A stretch of DNA of 60,041 bases from Pseudomonadota bacterium (GTDB taxonomy: Bacteria; Pseudomonadota; Gammaproteobacteria; Burkholderiales; Casimicrobiaceae). Below the pieces are notes generated by a model. The model had not been told where the DNA came from, did no database searches, and worked only from the letters and a program-made list of their open reading frames with translations. Made by a program: the position numbers and the translations under genes. Below, piece after piece: positions 41,197 to 49,903 of the stretch; position 1 is the stretch's first letter; every line of letters begins with the position of its first letter. The stretch lies in assembly GCA_018241745.1 (NCBI GenBank), contig JAFEDG010000145.1, positions 1-60,041 on the forward strand. Reading direction: 5' to 3'.

Positions 41197-42007
41197 AGTG
41201 CGAGACGAATTCGCCGACGATGATCAACGCGAGGACCGCCGCCAGCACGGTGGCGATACCACCGTAGTTGGAGCGCGCCATTTCGCGGAACAGCACGAGG
41301 CCGAGGCCGCCGGCGCCCACGAGGCCCATGATCGTCGAGCGGCGGATGTTGATGTCCCACTCGAAGATGACGGTGCCGAGGACCACGGGGAGGACCTGCG
41401 GCACGATGCCGTACCAGAGGATCTGGAACTTCGTGCCCCCCACGGCACGGATGGCCTCGATGGGGCCCGGCTGCACGTCCTCGATCGCCTCGGCGATGAC
41501 CTTGGAGATGAAGCCCACCGAGCGCACGGCCATCGCGAGGATGCCTGCCAGCACCCCCAGGCCGACGGCCGACACGAAGATCAGCGCCCAGACGATCTCG
41601 TGGACCGACCGCGACAGCGTCATCAGACCGCGCCCGAACACGTAGCTCGCGCGCCCGAGCGGCGTGATGTTGCGCGCGCCGAGCCACGCGACCGGCAACG
41701 CCAGGAAAAGGCCGAGGAAGCTTGCGAGGGTCGCCATCAGCGCGGTGTCGATCGCCGGATCGACGAGGCCCGGCAGCGCCGACGTGTCGAACTCGGCGAA
41801 GCGCGCCAGGGACGTGGCGACCGACTGCCACGTGAGGCGCGCCCAGTCGGTGTCCTTGATGACGATCGCATAGACGGTGCCCAGCACCAGCGCGAGCGCG
41901 ACCGCCAGCGAGGCGAGCCGCGAGCGCCGCGTCGTGCGCCGCTCGCGCGCGATCGCGTCGATGCGCCGGTCCAGTGCCGATGACGGCTCCAGCGTCGCGG
42001 CGGTCAT
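41174..42007 (-). CDS. phnE: phosphonate ABC transporter permease, first PhnE
   Basis: Permease of 277 residues paired with the downstream PhnE. Helix 1 (LASLAVALALVLGTVYAIVI) is near residue 40. The conserved RSVHEIVWALIFVSAVGLG and the EAA loop AEAIEDVQPGPIEAIRAVGG followed by KFQILWYGIVPQVLP identify the family. GGAGAG lies 8 bases before the ATG. It follows phnC by 22 bp. Confidence 0.9.
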
Positions 42008-42029
42008 CGTGAAGCTCTCCGCGCGTCGT

Positions 42030-42782
42030 TCACAGGACCTCCAGCGCGTAGATGTCGTGCATCGCCTTCTCGTTCAGGTCCGCCGGGCGTCCTTCGAATT
42101 TCTTGACGCCGTCCTGCAGCCCGATGATGTGGCTGCAGAAGTCGAGCGCGAGCTTGACGTCGTGGATGTTGCATAGCACCGGAATGCGCCGCTCGCGCGC
42201 GACCTCGCGAATCAGTCCCATCACTTCGCGGGCGATCTTGGGATCGAGTGCGGAGGTCGGCTCGTCGACGAGCAGCAGCCGCGGGTTCTGCATCAGCGCG
42301 CGCGCGATGCCGACGCGCTGGCGCTGGCCGCCCGATAGCCGGTCCGCGCGCTTGTGGACGTGGTCGGTCAGGCCGACGCGGTCCAGCAGCGTCAGCGCCT
42401 GCGCGATGTCCTCGCGGCGGAACATGCGGAACAGGCTGCGCGTCGTGCCCGTATGGCCGAGGCGTCCTGCCAGCACGTTGTCGAGCACGGACAGCCGCTC
42501 GATCAGGTTGAACTCCTGGAAGATCATGCCGATGTTGCGGCGCGCGAGCCGCAGCGCGCGCTGGCCGATGTCGAGGATCTCCTCGCCGTTCAGCCGGACC
42601 GAGCCGCCCGTTGGCTCGACGAGCCGGTTGACGCAGCGGATCAGCGTCGACTTGCCGGCGCCGCTCGGCCCGATGATCGCGAAAAAATCGTCGGGCGATA
42701 CGGTGAAGCTTACGTTCTTCAGGATCTGCCGATCGCCGTAGCCGGCGCACAGGTCCCGGACTTCGAGTGCGATGTTGCTCAT
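42030..42782 (-). CDS. phnC: phosphonate ABC transporter ATP-binding protein PhnC
   Basis: Cytoplasmic ATPase of the phosphonate importer, 250 residues. Walker A GPSGAGKST, Q-loop MIFQEFNLIERLSVLDNVL (typical of PhnC), ABC signature LSGGQRQRVGIARAL, Walker B LLLVDEPTSALDP and the switch His (CNIHDVKLAL) are all present. GGAG lies about 8 bases before the ATG. It follows phnD by 62 bp and drives the two PhnE permeases. Confidence 0.94.
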   Translation of the reverse strand: MSNIALEVRDLCAGYGDRQILKNVSFTVSPDDFFAIIGPSGAGKSTLIRCVNRLVEPTGGSVRLNGEEILDIGQRALRLARRNIGMIFQEFNLIERLSVLDNVLAGRLGHTGTTRSLFRMFRREDIAQALTLLDRVGLTDHVHKRADRLSGGQRQRVGIARALMQNPRLLLVDEPTSALDPKIAREVMGLIREVARERRIPVLCNIHDVKLALDFCSHIIGLQDGVKKFEGRPADLNEKAMHDIYALEVL

Positions 42783-42844
42783 CGATCGTTCTCCGCGCTG
42801 GGCAGCGCCGTGCGGAGCAGGGTCCGCACGGCCGCCGCTCCACG

Positions 42845-43774
42845 CTACTTGACGCCAGCCTCGCGGATGATGTTGTAGTCGGAGTCCTTCATCGTCACGA
42901 ACTTCTCCGAGTCGACGTTCTCGAGGAATTTCTTGCCCTCGTCCGTGTTCTGCAGCGTCGTGAACGTCTCGACGATCTTGTGCTTGAGCTCCGGGCACAG
43001 CGTGCCGCGGTAGACGAACGGGTCCTGCGGGATCAGCGGCGACGACCACAGGATGTTGAAGTCCTCGAGCTTCACCTTGCCGGTACCGATCGTGTTCATG
43101 AAGCGGTGGCTGGCGACGAACGCGACGTCGGCCTTGCCGTCGGCCACTGCGAACGTCGACAGGTCGTGGCCGCCCGAGAACGCGACGCGGCTGAAGTATT
43201 CCTTCAGCGGCATCTTGATCACCTTCTTCGCGAATTCAGATTCCGGGATCAGCGCGCCCGACGTGCTCGCGGGGTCGACGAGCAGCATCACCGAGCCCTT
43301 GGTGGACGGGATGTCCGTGAACTTGCTGCCCTTCTTGGAGATCAGCAGCGACTTGTAGCCCGGGCCCGCCTCCTGCACGCCGAGCTTCTTCTTGTAGTAC
43401 GTCGCGAACACCTCGATGTTGGGGTCCTTGTTGTGCGCGATCACGTAGGACTCGGGGCCGAGGACGGCGACGTCGACCCACTTGCCCATCAGCGCCTCGA
43501 CAACCGACGAATACGACGTCGGCATGTAGAACTCGATCTTCTTGCCGGTGTTCTTGGCGAGCAGGTCCACGATCGGCTTGTACAGCGTCAGCTCGCGCAC
43601 CGTTTCCTGCGTCGGGATGATCGAGAAGCGGAGGACCTTGGGGTCTTCGCACTGTTGCGCGGAGGCCGGGAGACTGGCGCCTAGGAACGTCACGGCCGCG
43701 AGGCCGGCGAGTACGTGGGCGGCCGCGCGTCCCAGCGCGCGGAGCGAGAGCAACGGATTCGTAGCGACCTGCAT
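42845..43774 (-). CDS. phnD: phosphonate-binding periplasmic protein PhnD
   Basis: Solute-binding protein of the first importer, 309 residues. A signal peptide covers about 1-40, ending PASAQQ. The mature protein has the PhnD/phosphite-binding pattern: LRFSIIPTQETVRELTLYKP, KNTGKKIEFYMPTSYSSVVE, KWVDVAVLGPESYVIAHNKD, FSGGHDLSTFAVADGKADVA and a C-terminal VTMKDSDYNIIREA. A strong AGGAGG precedes the ATG. It starts 68 bp after the GntR gene stop and leads phnD-phnC-phnE-phnE. Ligand specificity (2-aminoethylphosphonate or broader) cannot be decided here. Confidence 0.9.
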   Translation of the reverse strand: MQVATNPLLSLRALGRAAAHVLAGLAAVTFLGASLPASAQQCEDPKVLRFSIIPTQETVRELTLYKPIVDLLAKNTGKKIEFYMPTSYSSVVEALMGKWVDVAVLGPESYVIAHNKDPNIEVFATYYKKKLGVQEAGPGYKSLLISKKGSKFTDIPSTKGSVMLLVDPASTSGALIPESEFAKKVIKMPLKEYFSRVAFSGGHDLSTFAVADGKADVAFVASHRFMNTIGTGKVKLEDFNILWSSPLIPQDPFVYRGTLCPELKHKIVETFTTLQNTDEGKKFLENVDSEKFVTMKDSDYNIIREAGVK

Positions 43775-43842
43775 GTAGACCTCCTGGTTCGGTGATGCCG
43801 GCTTGGCCGGTCTGGGGGATGTGACTGCGCGGCGTTACACGT

Positions 43843-44634
43843 TCATTTCGTACCCTTGCGCGCGGGGAGGGCGGGGGCGCCCGGCGCCTCCGCGGCGGCC
43901 ACGGACGCGTGCATCCGCTCGCGGCTCGCGATCACGTGCGCGTACAGCGCACGCCCTGCTGCCTCGGGTTGCCCGTCGGCGATCAGGCGGACGATGTCGC
44001 GATGCTCGCGCGTCGACACCGGGAGCGTGCCGCCCTGCTCGAGGGCGACCCTGCGAAAGAGGTGGAGCTCGTTGACGAGGCGGCGGTAGACGAGCAGCAG
44101 CTTGTCGTTGCCGGTCAGCTCGACGAGCCGGTCATGGAAGGCGAGGTTGGCGGCGAGGTAAGCCGCGACGTCGGTGGACGACGTGGCCGCATCCATGCGG
44201 GCCACCAATTCCTTGAGTTCGCGGATCTGCAGCGGCGTGATGGTCTGCGCGAGCTTGCGACCGACGAACTCGTCGAGCACCGCGCGCAGTTCGTAGATCT
44301 CGTCCGCCTCGCGCACGCTGATCTGGCGGACGTAGACGCCGCGATTCTTCTCGAGGCGGACGAGGCCGGATTCCTCGAGCGCACGGAACGCCTCGCGGAC
44401 CGGTCCCCGCGACACGCCCAGCATGGCCGCGACCTCGACCTCGCGCAGCTGCTCGCCGGCGGGCAGGTCACCCGCGAGGATCATCCGTTCCAGCTCGCGC
44501 TGGACGAGCGTCGGCAGCGAATTGGACTGGATCAGCGAGATTGCGCGCGTCGGGTCCGCGTCACGGGCGGGCACGGCGTGGAGGCGCGCGGGGGCCTCCT
44601 GGGGAGACGATGCATTCGAGCGTGGGCGAGCCAT
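43843..44634 (-). CDS. phnR: GntR/FadR-family regulator of the phosphonate locus
   Basis: Regulator of 263 residues. Winged helix at about 38-100 (LERMILAGDLPAGEQLREVE, VAAMLGVSRGPVREAFRALE) and an all-helical FCD effector domain with the metal/ligand residues in ELRAVLDEFVGRKL, NLAFHDRLVELTGND and STREHRDIVRLIADG. The ATG at 44634 is preferred; an upstream start adds six residues. A 19-base palindromic element overlaps its own -35 box and recurs before phnW, so it likely represses itself and the phn genes. The predicted transcription start coincides with the ATG, suggesting a leaderless mRNA. It lies between the two ABC transporter operons. Confidence 0.85.
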   Translation of the reverse strand: MARPRSNASSPQEAPARLHAVPARDADPTRAISLIQSNSLPTLVQRELERMILAGDLPAGEQLREVEVAAMLGVSRGPVREAFRALEESGLVRLEKNRGVYVRQISVREADEIYELRAVLDEFVGRKLAQTITPLQIRELKELVARMDAATSSTDVAAYLAANLAFHDRLVELTGNDKLLLVYRRLVNELHLFRRVALEQGGTLPVSTREHRDIVRLIADGQPEAAGRALYAHVIASRERMHASVAAAEAPGAPALPARKGTK

Positions 44635-44639
44635 GCCCC

Positions 44640-44668
44640 ACTGTAGGGCCACCGATGTAGATTGTCAA
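44640..44668 (-). promoter_or_regulatory. phnR promoter
   Basis: On the minus strand a perfect TTGACA (44668-44663), 17 bp, then TACAGT (44645-44640). The predicted start falls at 44633-44634, at the first base of the phnR ATG. The -35 box is inside the palindromic operator. Confidence 0.6.
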
Positions 44669-44673
44669 CAATC
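44655..44673. promoter_or_regulatory. palindromic operator copy 1 (phnR side)
   Basis: ATGTAGATTGTCAACAATC, with core GATTGT-CA-ACAATC as a perfect inverted repeat. The identical 19 bases occur in reverse orientation at 48639-48657. FCD-type GntR proteins commonly bind such short palindromes; binding by the adjacent PhnR is inference. Confidence 0.65.
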
Positions 44674-44724
44674 AGCAATAAACAGTGGGCAAACGCGCGC
44701 CGGGCCGTGCCTCGGCCCGGCGTG

Positions 44725-45522
44725 TCAGCGCGCGGATCCGCGCACGGGAATGCGGCTCAGGCCCAGCAGGACCAGAAGCGTCGTCGCGGCCAGCAACATC
44801 GTGAGCGCCGCGGCGTCGAAGATCGAACCGCGGTCCGACAGGGCGAAGATGCCCACGGGCATCGTCACCCAGCCTGGCGGGTAGACCATCACCGTCGCGC
44901 CGAGCTCGCCCATCGACAGCGCGAACGACAGGCTGAACGCGGCGATCAGGTAGGGCGCGAGCAGCGGCAGCGTGACGCGGCGCAGCCGGTAGCCCGGGCG
45001 CGCGCCGAGACTTTCCGCCACCTGCTCGACGTCGGCCGGCAGCCGCGCGAGCCCGGCGGTGACGTTGCCGTACGTGAATGCCGAGATCAGCACGAAGTGC
45101 GCGATCAGCACGATCCACACGGTGCCGTTGAGCAGGAACGGCTTGTGGCTGAACGCAACGAGCAGCCCCAGGCCGACGGACACGGACGGCACGGCGCTCG
45201 GGATGAAGAAGATCGCGTCGAAGACGCGCGCAGGCAGCCGCCGCGCGCGGCGCAGCGCCAGCGCGGCCCACGTACCGGCGACGAGCGCGACGAGGCTCGC
45301 GACGCAACCGGTGACGAGGCTGTGCCGCAGCTGGTCGAACGAGTCGCCGCGGAACGCGTTCACATAGTGCTCGAGCGTCATCTGCGACGGCAGCACGTTG
45401 TTCCACTGGCCCGCGAAGCTCGCCAGCGCGATGACACCGAGCGGCAGGCCGTACAGCACGCCGAACAGCGCGAGCGCGAGCACGAACGTGAGGAGCCGGC
45501 CGCGCCTAGACCAGACCAGCAC
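44725..45522 (-). CDS. phnV: 2-aminoethylphosphonate ABC transporter permease PhnV-like
   Basis: Second permease of the PhnSTUV importer, 265 residues, with six membrane helices. Helix 1 is LLTFVLALALFGVLYGLPLGV; the EAA loop is EQVAESLGARPGYRLRRVTL. It resembles the spermidine/iron-type permease family to which PhnV belongs. Its start overlaps phnU by 17 bp. It is the last gene of the phnSTUV operon; the 90-bp gap after it contains the phnR promoter and operator. Confidence 0.85.
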   Translation of the reverse strand: MLVWSRRGRLLTFVLALALFGVLYGLPLGVIALASFAGQWNNVLPSQMTLEHYVNAFRGDSFDQLRHSLVTGCVASLVALVAGTWAALALRRARRLPARVFDAIFFIPSAVPSVSVGLGLLVAFSHKPFLLNGTVWIVLIAHFVLISAFTYGNVTAGLARLPADVEQVAESLGARPGYRLRRVTLPLLAPYLIAAFSLSFALSMGELGATVMVYPPGWVTMPVGIFALSDRGSIFDAAALTMLLAATTLLVLLGLSRIPVRGSAR

Positions 45523-46378
45523 GCCGCCTCCCGTAGCGCGCGAGCACGAAGCGATAGACCGTGTAGAGGCCCAGCGACAGCACGATGTTGACCACGGCGA
45601 TGATGCACGCGCTTGCGTAGTCGAACTGCTGGATCGCGAGGTCGTAGACGAGCAGCGGCAGCGTGATGACGTCCTTCGCGCCGATGAACAGCACGATGCC
45701 GAACTCGTTGACCGTCAGCAGCAGGCACAGGCTGCCGCCGGCGATCAGCGCCGGCAGCGCGGCAGGGAAGATGATCCGGCGCACGATCGTCAGCGCGCGA
45801 GCCCCGAGGCTGCTCGCCACCTCGATCTGGGCCGGGTCGAGCTGCGAGAACGTGGCCAGCAGCGGCCGCATGACGAACGGCGTGTAGACGGTGATCTCGG
45901 ACAGGATCACGCCCCATTGCGAATACAGGAAGTCGACCGGCGGACGCGCGACGCCGAGCACGTGGACGAACGTCTCGTTGATCATGCCGGCCGAGCCGTA
46001 GATGAACGTGAACGCCAGCGCGACCAGGAACGTGGGCAGCGCGATGAACGTGTCGATCAGCCGCGCGACCATGCGGCTGCCGGGGAACGGCGTGAACGCG
46101 AGCAGCACCGACAGCACGAAGCCGAGCACCAGGCAACCGACGGTCGACAGCGCGGCGATCACCATCGTGTTCCACAGCGCGCTGCGGAACATCCGCGAGC
46201 CGAGCACCTCGCCGAAATGCGCGAGGCCGGGGACCTGGCCGTCGCCGCCCAGCGCCTCGCGGACGATCAGCAGCAGCGGGTAGAAGAACAGCAGCGCGAG
46301 CAGCAGCAGCGGCGGCAGCACCCACGCGCCGGCGCTGCCGCTGCGCATCCGCGGCGACGCCACCGCCGCGTCAGCCAA
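45506..46378 (-). CDS. phnU: 2-aminoethylphosphonate ABC transporter permease PhnU-like
   Basis: First permease of the PhnSTUV importer, 290 residues and about six helices. LLLALLFFYPLLLIVREALG is helix 1, with an extracytoplasmic loop after it. The EAA segment is IEVASSLGARALTIVRRIIF. It overlaps phnT by 8 bp and phnV by 17 bp, so the three are translated as one block. Confidence 0.85.
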   Translation of the reverse strand: MADAAVASPRMRSGSAGAWVLPPLLLLALLFFYPLLLIVREALGGDGQVPGLAHFGEVLGSRMFRSALWNTMVIAALSTVGCLVLGFVLSVLLAFTPFPGSRMVARLIDTFIALPTFLVALAFTFIYGSAGMINETFVHVLGVARPPVDFLYSQWGVILSEITVYTPFVMRPLLATFSQLDPAQIEVASSLGARALTIVRRIIFPAALPALIAGGSLCLLLTVNEFGIVLFIGAKDVITLPLLVYDLAIQQFDYASACIIAVVNIVLSLGLYTVYRFVLARYGRRRAGLV

Positions 46379-47513
46379 GCGCGGCCCCGACCGGCACCAG
46401 CGTCGCCTGCGTGCCGCGGAAGTGCAGCGGCAACGGGTCGCCGATGCCGGGTAGCGTCAGCCGCGGCGGGCAGGCGAGGCGCAGCACGTGCTCGCCGAGC
46501 GCGAGTTCCACGCTTTGCGTGTCGCCTTGCCACTGGATGCTGCGCACCACGGCCACCAGCGTGTTGTCGGTGTCGGCGTGCGGCTCGACGTGGACGTCGT
46601 GCGGGCGCACGCAGAGCAGGCATTCGTCGCCGGCGGGCAGCGCATGGTGGTTGCGCGCGGTCAGCGCGACGTCGCCGAAGCGCACGCGCGCCATGCCGTC
46701 GGCGGCGGGCTCCAGCCCGGTGACCGGCAACAGGTTGGCGCGGCCCAGGAACTCCGCGGCAAAGCGGTTGGGCGGATGCCGGTACAGCGCCTGCGCCGGG
46801 CCGAACGCGACGAGCTTGCCGTCGCGCATGATGCCGATGCGGTCGGCGAGCGTCAGCGCCTCGATCTGGTCGTGCGTCACGTACAGCACGGTGAGGTCGG
46901 GCAATTCGCGGTGGAGCCGCGCGAGCTCGTCGAGCATCGAGCGGCGGATCTGCGCGTCGAGCGCCGACAGCGGCTCGTCCAGCAGCAGCACCTGTGGCTT
47001 GATCGCCAGTGCACGGGCGATCGCGACGCGCTGCTGCTGGCCGCCGGACAGCTCGCGCGGAAACCGGCGCGCGTACGCCGCCATGCCGACCATCGCCAGC
47101 GCCTCCGGCACGCGTGCCGCCACCAGCGCCGACGCGGCCTTGCGCGCGCGCAGGCCGAACGCGACGTTCTCGTCGACGCGCATGTGCGGGAACAGCGCGT
47201 AGTTCTGCACGACCATGCCGATGTTGCGGTCGTGCGGCGGGACGTCGGTGACGTCGCGCGTGCCGATGCGGATGCGACCGGTCGCCGGCTGCACGAAGCC
47301 CGCGACGGCACGCAATGCGGTGGTCTTGCCGGAGCCCGACGGGCCGATCAGCGCGACGATCTCGCCGGGGTTGACCGTGAGCGTCAGCGCCTCCAGCACC
47401 GTCACGCCGCCGTAGGCGACGCTGACGCCGTCGAAGGCGATGCCGCTGCCGCGGTCAGCGGCCGGCGCGACGGCGCGATACGCCGCGGCGCCGGTCCCGA
47501 GCGGCGACTTCAA
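46371..47513 (-). CDS. phnT: 2-aminoethylphosphonate ABC transporter ATPase PhnT-like
   Basis: ATPase of the PhnSTUV importer, 380 residues, long because of a C-terminal TOBE regulatory domain (about 290-375). Walker A GPSGSGKTT, Q-loop MVVQNYALFPHMRVDENVAF, signature LSGGQQQRVAIARAL, Walker B LLLDEPLSALDAQIRRSM and switch THDQIEALTLADRIGIM are clear. It belongs to the spermidine/putrescine-like (PotA-type) group, unlike PhnC. It overlaps phnS by 4 bp. Confidence 0.88.
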   Translation of the reverse strand: MKSPLGTGAAAYRAVAPAADRGSGIAFDGVSVAYGGVTVLEALTLTVNPGEIVALIGPSGSGKTTALRAVAGFVQPATGRIRIGTRDVTDVPPHDRNIGMVVQNYALFPHMRVDENVAFGLRARKAASALVAARVPEALAMVGMAAYARRFPRELSGGQQQRVAIARALAIKPQVLLLDEPLSALDAQIRRSMLDELARLHRELPDLTVLYVTHDQIEALTLADRIGIMRDGKLVAFGPAQALYRHPPNRFAAEFLGRANLLPVTGLEPAADGMARVRFGDVALTARNHHALPAGDECLLCVRPHDVHVEPHADTDNTLVAVVRSIQWQGDTQSVELALGEHVLRLACPPRLTLPGIGDPLPLHFRGTQATLVPVGAALG

Positions 47514-48538
47514 TTGCCGGAGATCGCCTGGTTGTAGGCGGCCACGTCGGCCTTCAAGTCCGTGAGCACGGCGTTCCAGTCCGGCGACCAGACGTCCATG
47601 CCCTGCAGCATCGAGCTCATCATCTTGTACGTGTCATCCTCGGGCTTGACGTCGGTGCGCACCGGGAAGCCCATCGCGACCTTGCTGATCTCGGCCTGCG
47701 CGGACGCGCTCATCAGCCAGTCGATCAGCTTCTTGCCGTTCTCCGCATTCGGCGCGCCGTTGACGAGGCCGATGTAGTAAGGCAGCGAGAACACCGACTT
47801 CTTGCCGTCCGGTCCCGAGGGCCAGAAGATCTTCACGTTGGGGTTGGTGCGCATCTGCGCGAGGTTCATCTGCAGGTCGCCGTTGGCGACGTACAGCTCG
47901 CCCTTGTTGACGAGTGCCGTCAGCTTGCCCGTCGACGACGACGGGCCGAGGTTGTTCGCCTGCAGCTTCTTGAGATAGGCGAGTCCCGCTTCCTTGCTGC
48001 CGAACGCATGGAACGTCTGCAGCATCAGCGCCGTGCCGTCCCCGGCCTGGCCGGGCGTCGAGTACTGCAGCTTCTTCGCGAACTTGGGATCCAGCATCTC
48101 GGCATACGTCTTGGGCGGCTCCTTCAGCACGGCCGAGTTGTAGATGAACGTCGGGTAGTTGTTCATCATCGCGACGTACTGGCCCTTCGGATCCTTGTCG
48201 CGCGGCAGCAGCACGTCGGCACCCTTGGGCGTGTACGGCTGCAGCAGGCCCTCGGCCGCGGCGCGCTGCATGAACGGCGGCAGCGTCACGAGCACGTCCG
48301 CCTGCGTGTTGGACTTCTCCTTGGACAGCCGGTCCACGACGCCGCCGGAGCCGGCCTCGATCAGCTGGACCTTGATGCCGGTGGCCTTGGTAAACGCGTC
48401 GAACTGGTTGCCGTACCAGCTGGGATTGCCGTCGTGCAGGCCGTCCGCCGAATAGATCGTGACGACGCCTTCCGCCGCCGCCGTCGTGGCGAAGACCGCG
48501 GCCGCGAGTACGCCGAGAAGCTTGCTTGCGAGTTTCAT
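47510..48538 (-). CDS. phnS: 2-aminoethylphosphonate-binding periplasmic protein PhnS-like
   Basis: Extracellular solute-binding protein family 1, 342 residues. ATG 48538 is chosen because GGGAG lies 8 bases upstream; an ATG two codons earlier is too close to it. The signal peptide spans 1-22 (LLGVLAAAVFATTAAAEG). The mature start VVTIYSADGLHDGNPSWYG is characteristic of the putative 2-aminoethylphosphonate binding proteins, followed by FTKATGIKVQLIEAGSGGVV. It heads phnSTUV and is divergent from phnW, which uses the imported compound. Confidence 0.88.
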   Translation of the reverse strand: MKLASKLLGVLAAAVFATTAAAEGVVTIYSADGLHDGNPSWYGNQFDAFTKATGIKVQLIEAGSGGVVDRLSKEKSNTQADVLVTLPPFMQRAAAEGLLQPYTPKGADVLLPRDKDPKGQYVAMMNNYPTFIYNSAVLKEPPKTYAEMLDPKFAKKLQYSTPGQAGDGTALMLQTFHAFGSKEAGLAYLKKLQANNLGPSSSTGKLTALVNKGELYVANGDLQMNLAQMRTNPNVKIFWPSGPDGKKSVFSLPYYIGLVNGAPNAENGKKLIDWLMSASAQAEISKVAMGFPVRTDVKPEDDTYKMMSSMLQGMDVWSPDWNAVLTDLKADVAAYNQAISGN

Positions 48539-48638
48539 GACCATCTCCCTGGGTGAAGCGAGCATTGTGACCCGAGGCCGGTTGCGCTGGCGTGACAGCC
48601 GGCACCCGTGTACGGCTTGCGCGACTCCGGCCGCCACG

Positions 48639-48657
48639 GATTGTTGACAATCTACAT
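48639..48657. promoter_or_regulatory. palindromic operator copy 2 (phnS/phnW side)
   Basis: GATTGTTGACAATCTACAT, the reverse complement of the 19-base element at 44655-44673. It lies in the 200-bp divergent gap between phnS and phnW and overlaps the -35 box of the phnW promoter. The rest of this gap shows only a weak minus-strand -10 candidate (CACAAT, 48569-48564) for phnS. Confidence 0.65.
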
Positions 48658-48672
48658 GCCGCCACTTCTAAT
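48644..48672 (+). promoter_or_regulatory. phnW promoter
   Basis: TTGACA (48644-48649), 17 bp, TCTAAT (48667-48672). The predicted start near 48679 leaves a 60-base leader before the phnW ATG. The -35 box is the centre of the palindromic operator, which implies repression by steric block. Confidence 0.6.
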
Positions 48673-48738
48673 GACAACCGTCCGTCCGCTGCACCGCCAA
48701 CGTGCGGGCGGCGCACCACAATCTCTCTCCGGACCACG

Positions 48739-49896
48739 ATGCCGCTTCCCGTACGCGATCCCATCCTGCTCACGCCCGGCCCGCTGACGACGTCGCTCGC
48801 CACCAAGGCCGCGATGCTGCGCGACTGGGGCTCCTGGGACGCGGCCTTCAACGCGGTGACGGCGTCGATGCGCGGCAAGCTGGGGCAGATCGTCAACGCG
48901 GGCGACACCCACGTCTGCGTCCCGTTGCAGGGCAGTGGCACGTTCGCGGTGGAAGCGGCCGTCAACACGCTGGTGCCGCGCGACGGCCACCTGCTGGTGC
49001 TCGTCAACGGCGCGTACGGCAAGCGGATGGCCAGGCTTGCGCAGATGATGGGCGTGCGCACGTCGGTGTTCGAGACGGCGGAAGACGCGCCCACGACGCC
49101 GGCGGACGTCGAGCGGCTGCTGACGGCCGACGCGTCGATCACGCACGTGGGCCTCATTCATTGCGAGACGTCGACGGGCATCGAGAACCCGCTCGCCGCG
49201 ATCGCGGCGGTGATCGCGCGGCACGGTCGCGCGCTGATCGTCGACGCGATGAGCTCCTTCGGCGCGCTGCCGATCGACGCGCAGCGCATCCCGTTCGACG
49301 CGCTGGTCGCGGCGTCCGGCAAGTGCGTCGAAGGCCCTCCCGGCATGGGCTTCGTGTTCGTCCGCCGCACCGTGCTCGAGCAGGCCGCCGGACGCTCGAC
49401 GTCGCTGGCGATGGACCTGCACGACCAGTGGGTCTACATGGAGAAGACCACGCAGTGGCGCTTTACGCCGCCGACGCACGTCGTCGTCGCGCTGGACGCC
49501 GCGCTGACGCAGTTCGCCGACGCCGGCGGCCAGCCGGCCCGCTACGCGCGCTACCGCGCGAACTGCGACACGCTGCTCGCAGGCCTTGGCGAGCTGGGCC
49601 TCGTTTCGTTCCTGCCGCCCGCCATCCAGGCGCCGATCATCGTCACCGTGCACGCGCCGCCGGACCCGCGCTTCGCATTCAAGGAATTCTACGAGCGCGT
49701 CCGCGACCGCGGCTTCGTGCTTTACCCCGGCAAGCTCACCGCCGTGGAGACGTTTCGCGTCGGCTGCATCGGCGCGATCACGCCGGCAGACCTGCGCGCC
49801 GCCGTGCACGCGATGGGCGACGCTCTCGACGCGATGGGGGTCCGTGACCGCGCGCCGCGCATCGGATCGGCGGCACCCGCGACGGTAGCCGCCTGA
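48739..49896 (+). CDS. phnW: 2-aminoethylphosphonate--pyruvate transaminase PhnW
   Basis: PLP enzyme that converts 2-aminoethylphosphonate and pyruvate to phosphonoacetaldehyde and alanine. The ATG at 48739 gives 385 residues starting [20 protein letters not shown], the family opening. The PLP Lys is in [19 protein letters not shown], preceded by the Asp of [27 protein letters not shown] contacts substrate. C-terminal [19 protein letters not shown] is a PhnW hallmark. Its product feeds PhnY and PhnA to the left. It converges on the Nudix gene with a 7-bp gap. Confidence 0.93.
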   Translation: MPLPVRDPILLTPGPLTTSLATKAAMLRDWGSWDAAFNAVTASMRGKLGQIVNAGDTHVCVPLQGSGTFAVEAAVNTLVPRDGHLLVLVNGAYGKRMARLAQMMGVRTSVFETAEDAPTTPADVERLLTADASITHVGLIHCETSTGIENPLAAIAAVIARHGRALIVDAMSSFGALPIDAQRIPFDALVAASGKCVEGPPGMGFVFVRRTVLEQAAGRSTSLAMDLHDQWVYMEKTTQWRFTPPTHVVVALDAALTQFADAGGQPARYARYRANCDTLLAGLGELGLVSFLPPAIQAPIIVTVHAPPDPRFAFKEFYERVRDRGFVLYPGKLTAVETFRVGCIGAITPADLRAAVHAMGDALDAMGVRDRAPRIGSAAPATVAA

Positions 49897-49903
49897 CGGC
49901 GGG

